DNA from: an uncultured Paracoccaceae bacterium
GTDB lineage: Bacteria; Pseudomonadota; Alphaproteobacteria; Rhodobacterales; Rhodobacteraceae
Assembly: GCA_905182105.1 (NCBI GenBank)
Contig: CAJJAR010000017.1
Location: 1 to 56,242, forward strand
Length of the DNA stretch: 56,242 nt
Direction of reading: 5' to 3'
Shown here: positions 53,198 through 56,242 of the stretch, piece after piece
Layout: each line of letters starts with the position of its first letter
Numbering within the stretch: the stretch's first letter is position 1
Made by a program: the position numbers and the translations under genes
Notes under the pieces: model-generated
The model's database searches: none
What the model was told of the DNA's origin: nothing
Seen by the model: only the letters and a program-made list of their open reading frames with translations

Positions 53198-55006
53198 TTA
53201 AACTCCAAATACGCTGGCACCTGATTCAGCAGGACCAACAGCAGAACGAAACACTTCGAACATTTCGCGACCAGTACCAGACTGGTTCGCAGTGAGATCA
53301 ACCTGTGCAGGGGCACGTTCCAGCGCACCCTCTGTCAGGATTTCCAATGTGCCCTCAACCGCATCAACACACAGCATGTCGCCGTCGTTGATATAGGCGA
53401 TTGGCCCACCGTCTAGGGCTTCTGGGCACACGTGAATTGCAGCAGGCACCTTACCAGATGCGCCAGACATGCGACCATCCGTTACCAATGCAACCTTTTT
53501 TCCTTGGCCCTGAAGGATCGCCAGCATTGGGGTCAAGCTGTGAAGCTCAGGCATACCGTTGGCTTTCGGGCCTTGGAAGCGCACAACAACGATTGTGTCA
53601 CCAGTGAATTCACCAGCCTTAAACGCGGCTTTCACTTCATCTTGACCGTGGAACACTCGCGCTGGTGCTTCGATCACGCGGTGCTCAGGGGCAACCGCAG
53701 AAATTTTCATAACGCCGGTGCCAAGGGAACCCGACAAACGCTTAAGGCCACCTGTTTCTTGAAACGGCTCTTCTAGCGTGCTGATAATTTTAGCATTTAG
53801 GCTCACCGATGTGCCATCGCGCCATACCAATTCTCCATTTTCCATGAACGGCTCTTGGGTATAGTGATGCAGACCAACACCAGCGATAGTTTTTGTATCT
53901 GGGTGCAGCATGCCACCGCGTAGCAATTCACCAATTAAGTATCCCAAACCACCAGCCGCGTGGAAGTGGTTCACATCCGCCAAACCGTTTGGATACACAC
54001 GTGCCAACAATGGCACCAAATCAGAGATTTCAGAGAAGTCTTCCCAATCAAGGATGATGCCACCCGCACGCGCCATAGCCACCAAGTGGATCAACAGATT
54101 GGTCGATCCACCCGTCGCCATCAGCCCAACTATACCATTAACATAGGCTTTCTCGTCGAGGATCTCACACACAGGCGTATAGTTGTCGCCCAGTGCACTT
54201 AGCGAAAGTGCGCGTTTCGCACCCTCAGCTGTCAATGCAGCACGCATTTCAGTGTTGGGCGTAACAAAGCTGGAACCGGGCAAGTGAAGACCCATGAATT
54301 CCATCAACATCTGGTTGGTGTTGGCTGTACCATAGAAGGTACATGTACCCGGACCGTGGTATGCAGCCATTTCGGCTTTCATCAATGCATCACGGCCAAC
54401 TTCGCCTGCAGCGAATTTCTGACGCACCATGGCTTTATCATCATTTGCCAAACCACTGGTCATTGGACCCGCAGGAACAAAGACGGCTGGCAAGTGACCG
54501 AATGCTTGAGCGCCAATGACCAAACCTGGGACAATTTTATCGCAGACACCTAAATATGTGGCCGCATCAAAGGTGTTGTGGCTTAGCGCGATGCCTGCGG
54601 CCATTGCGATCAAGTCGCGTGAAAACAGGCTTAGCTCCATGCCCGCCTCGCCCTGCGTGACGCCGTCACACATTGCCGGCACACCGCCTGCAACCTGTGC
54701 AGTGCCACCAACTGAACGTGCAGCTTCGCGCATCACAGCCGGAAAGTGCTCAAAAGGTTGGTGCGCAGAAAGCATGTCATTAAAGGCAGTGACGATGCCA
54801 AGGTTGCCACCAATACCAGTCGCCAACTCGTTCTGATCCTCACCTGAAGCGGCAAATGCGTGGGCCTGACCACTACAAGACAAGTGCCCACGTGAAGGGC
54901 CTTTTGTCTGCGCCGCTTTCATACGAGCCATATATTGGCCACGGCTTGTCGCACTGCGGGCAGTAACTCTATCGGTCACGGATTGTAGTGTGGCATGTAT
55001 CGGCAT
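53198..55006 (-). CDS. edd: Phosphogluconate dehydratase
   Basis: 602 residues. Dehydrates 6-phosphogluconate to KDPG with a [4Fe-4S] cluster. Signatures of the IlvD/Edd family: GVPAMCDGVTQGEAGMELS, CTFYGTANTNQMLMEFMGL, VTDGRMSGASGKVPAAIHV. AAGGTGA precedes the ATG. First gene of edd-eda; a LacI-type palindrome at 55029-55044 lies 23 bases upstream and nearly matches the one before zwf, so both pathway halves are probably co-regulated. Confidence 0.97.
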   Translation of the reverse strand: MPIHATLQSVTDRVTARSATSRGQYMARMKAAQTKGPSRGHLSCSGQAHAFAASGEDQNELATGIGGNLGIVTAFNDMLSAHQPFEHFPAVMREAARSVGGTAQVAGGVPAMCDGVTQGEAGMELSLFSRDLIAMAAGIALSHNTFDAATYLGVCDKIVPGLVIGAQAFGHLPAVFVPAGPMTSGLANDDKAMVRQKFAAGEVGRDALMKAEMAAYHGPGTCTFYGTANTNQMLMEFMGLHLPGSSFVTPNTEMRAALTAEGAKRALSLSALGDNYTPVCEILDEKAYVNGIVGLMATGGSTNLLIHLVAMARAGGIILDWEDFSEISDLVPLLARVYPNGLADVNHFHAAGGLGYLIGELLRGGMLHPDTKTIAGVGLHHYTQEPFMENGELVWRDGTSVSLNAKIISTLEEPFQETGGLKRLSGSLGTGVMKISAVAPEHRVIEAPARVFHGQDEVKAAFKAGEFTGDTIVVVRFQGPKANGMPELHSLTPMLAILQGQGKKVALVTDGRMSGASGKVPAAIHVCPEALDGGPIAYINDGDMLCVDAVEGTLEILTEGALERAPAQVDLTANQSGTGREMFEVFRSAVGPAESGASVFGV

Positions 55007-55028
55007 TTTGGATTCACCTTAGCAATTT

Positions 55029-55044
55029 ATGTTAGCGCTAACTA
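55029..55044. promoter_or_regulatory. LacI-family-type operator in front of edd
   Basis: ATGTTAGCGCTAACTA contains the perfect 12-base palindrome GTTAGCGCTAAC (55031-55042). It matches the zwf operator at 7511 in its first ten bases and at most of the rest. It lies 23 bases before the edd start codon, where a bound repressor would block transcription. Confidence 0.75.
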
Positions 55045-55137
55045 TTTACGGGGTGAGTAGACCAACAATATGCAACAATCAAATAAAAAATCAGTTTTTT
55101 TGAGTATGGCTTGCCATTAAATGGAGATGTTTAACAA

Positions 55138-55214
55138 TGGCGCGGTTGACGGGACTCGAACCCGCGACCCTCGGCGTGACAGGCCGATACTCTAACCAAC
55201 TGAGCTACAACCGC
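55138..55214 (-). tRNA. tRNA-Asp (GTC), second copy
   Basis: A 77-base tRNA with encoded CCA, anticodon GTC at plus-strand bases 55178-55180, identical to the copy at 52405-52481 over its whole length. It has its own near-consensus promoter at 55232-55260. It lies upstream of edd on the same strand, so read-through into edd is conceivable. Confidence 0.97.
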
Positions 55215-55231
55215 GCAGCATTGTTGGGGCT

Positions 55232-55260
55232 GTAATAGGTTGACATGTTAGGCGCGTCAA
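55232..55260 (-). promoter_or_regulatory. Promoter of the second tRNA-Asp gene
   Basis: On the minus strand TTGACG (55255-55260) and TATTAC (55232-55237) with exactly 17 bases between them. The predicted start is about 10 bases before the mature tRNA. Confidence 0.75.
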
Positions 55261-55345
55261 GCGGACAAATCAACAAAATCGAAGGTTTTTCAAATGACCT
55301 TATTCTGATACCCTTAAGCTAATAATTCACCCAAAAGGACGGACC

Positions 55346-55744
55346 ATGAGCACGTTTGACGAAGATCTATTTTTAAAGGGTTTAGAGCAACGCAAATCGA
55401 CCCTTGGCGCAGAATACGTCGAAGGCAACTTGGCGGCCGCAGATGATTTTACCCGCCCCTTTCAAGAAGCCATGACTGCATGGTGCTGGGGTTTTGGTTG
55501 GGGCGACGATATCATCGATGCAAAAACGCGTTCGATGATGAACCTGTCTATGATCGGTGCCTTGGGCAAAATGCATGAATGGGAGTTACACCTGCACGGC
55601 GCAATCACCAACGGCGTGTCCAAAGAAGAAGTTCGTGCGATCATCCACGTCATCGCCATTTACTGTGGCGTGCCACAGGGCGTTGAGTGTTTCCGCATCG
55701 CGCGCAAAGCATTCGAAGAGATCGACGCAGCCACTAAGGCCTAA
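55346..55744 (+). CDS. Carboxymuconolactone decarboxylase-family protein
   Basis: 132 residues, all one CMD domain of the PcaC-like kind: WCWGFGWGDDIIDAKTRSMM, ALGKMHEWELHLHGAITNG, EEVRAIIHVIAIYCGVPQG. The AhpD-type C-x-x-C redox pair is absent, so a decarboxylase- or isomerase-like role is more likely than peroxidase support. No protocatechuate genes are nearby. The start at 55346 follows AAAGGACGG. Substrate unknown. Confidence 0.88.
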   Translation: MSTFDEDLFLKGLEQRKSTLGAEYVEGNLAAADDFTRPFQEAMTAWCWGFGWGDDIIDAKTRSMMNLSMIGALGKMHEWELHLHGAITNGVSKEEVRAIIHVIAIYCGVPQGVECFRIARKAFEEIDAATKA

Positions 55745-55962
55745 CGTAATGGCGTGCGCGCGTTCCAAAACAATGTGTGCACAAGCCAAAAGATCACTTA
55801 ATAGGTCCATCCAAAAATGGTCGTCCAACTAAGGCAAGAATAGATATTTTGGAATCATTTGTAGCGGCCGCTTAAGCAGCAGCCACAGGGATAGGATTTA
55901 GGCAGAAATGGGATTCTGATGAGGAGCTACCATTTCATTCGATTCTGGATGCAATATTTAAA
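55745..55962. other. Intergenic, nothing recognised
   Basis: No gene, RNA or hairpin stands out. It may include further decayed htpG sequence that is too changed to recognise. Confidence 0.4.
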
Positions 55963-56242
55963 CTGTTGTGTTTAGATACTATTTCGGTCGATGGGGACAT
56001 GGACGTCAACATGGAACGGCTGCTAATGTAGCATGCTCGGTTACAGAATGGCATGCCACGCGTCCTTGAACTGAAGCCAAACCACCCAATTGTTAAAAAA
56101 TTGGCTAGGCGCGCTAAAGCGGATGAAGCGTCTTCGGATGCTCTGCTAAAGGATGAAGCTCATTTGTTGTTAGACCAGGAGCGGATTTATGAAGGTTAAA
56201 TTCCAACTGATCCAGCGGATTTTGAGCGTCGCCTAAGTGCTA
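55963..56242 (+). pseudogene. htpG: Decayed 3' end of htpG (Hsp90), runs off the window
   Basis: In one plus-strand frame the translation matches the extreme C-terminus of bacterial HtpG: GDMDVNMERLLM, stop, HARLQNGMPRVLELKPNHP, IVKKLA, DEAHLLLDQERIYEG, stop, IPTDPADFERRLSA. The stops are TAG at 56029-56031 and TAA at 56197-56199. The order and spacing of the motifs (dimerisation-domain LELNP-HP, LLLDQ, DP-F-RR) are those of HtpG. No start, ribosome-binding site or upstream htpG domain is present before it, so the fragment is dead. Only the window end limits it. Confidence 0.75.

Noticed and set aside
1..56242. CRISPR arrays, toxin-antitoxin or restriction-modification genes, insertion sequences
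   Set aside because: No repeat-spacer pattern, transposase, integrase or defence-gene signature was seen anywhere in the window.

Overview
The window is a stretch of chromosome from an alphaproteobacterium, most likely a marine Roseobacter-group member of the Rhodobacteraceae. Reasons: an ALA synthase (C4-pathway) HemA whose catalytic lysine falls at position 248 as in Rhodobacter, an Entner-Doudoroff gene set (zwf-pgl-pgi and edd-eda), CtaA, a metal-cysteine-free HemB, a small membrane protein that relatives annotate as a 'component of SufBCD complex', and a DUF6614-type protein directly after gyrA. Base composition is moderate, near 50 percent GC by eye. Most of the window is dense housekeeping sequence; the two ends are accessory or decaying.

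Layout. 1-2005: a small winged-helix protein, hairpin-rich non-coding DNA, pseudoazurin, a 12-bp tandem repeat and a broken tRNA, probably the remains of an integrated element. 2006-7526: acyl-CoA ligase, then the zwf-pgl-pgi operon on the minus strand with a LacI-type operator in front. 7642-12472: a radical SAM protein, a small exported protein, gyrA and a truncated DUF6614 gene. 12493-16721: M32 carboxypeptidase, ctaA, trmJ, and a ThiE-like protein. 16725-18666: divergent HupE/UreJ and DUF4198 genes (probable metal uptake). 18713-21303: pseudouridine kinase and glycosidase pair, DUF502 protein. 21304-21640: a strong orphan small-RNA candidate on the minus strand. 21641-28485: orphan peptide-binding protein, aquaporin-family channel, XRE-cupin regulator divergent from an acyl-CoA ligase, FrnE-like oxidoreductase, MFS exporter. 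28482-34344: mfd, membrane protein, hemB, SYLF lipoprotein. 34439-46850: dehydrogenase, penicillin acylase, rluE, prfB, PBP1A, AmiC, aminotransferase, M48 protease and DsbA-type protein. 46935-50754: ispG, rodZ-like gene and hemA. 50933-55744: M20 peptidase, then eda-edd enclosed by two identical tRNA-Asp genes, then a carboxymuconolactone-decarboxylase-family protein. 55745-56242: intergenic DNA and the decayed 3' end of an htpG gene that runs off the window.

How the parts connect. The two halves of the Entner-Doudoroff route lie about 45 kb apart, yet each operon carries nearly the same palindrome (ATGTTAGCGC-A/T-AAC) 20-30 bp before its first start codon, so they probably belong to one LacI-family regulon whose regulator is outside the window. 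Two heme genes (hemB, hemA) also have palindromes in their control regions; the one at hemA resembles an alphaproteobacterial iron-control element. I see no defence island, CRISPR array or biosynthetic cluster. The best candidates for something undescribed are the small RNA at about 21450-21527, the shared sugar operator, the start-codon hairpin behind gyrA, and the tRNA-Asp-bracketed edd-eda module.
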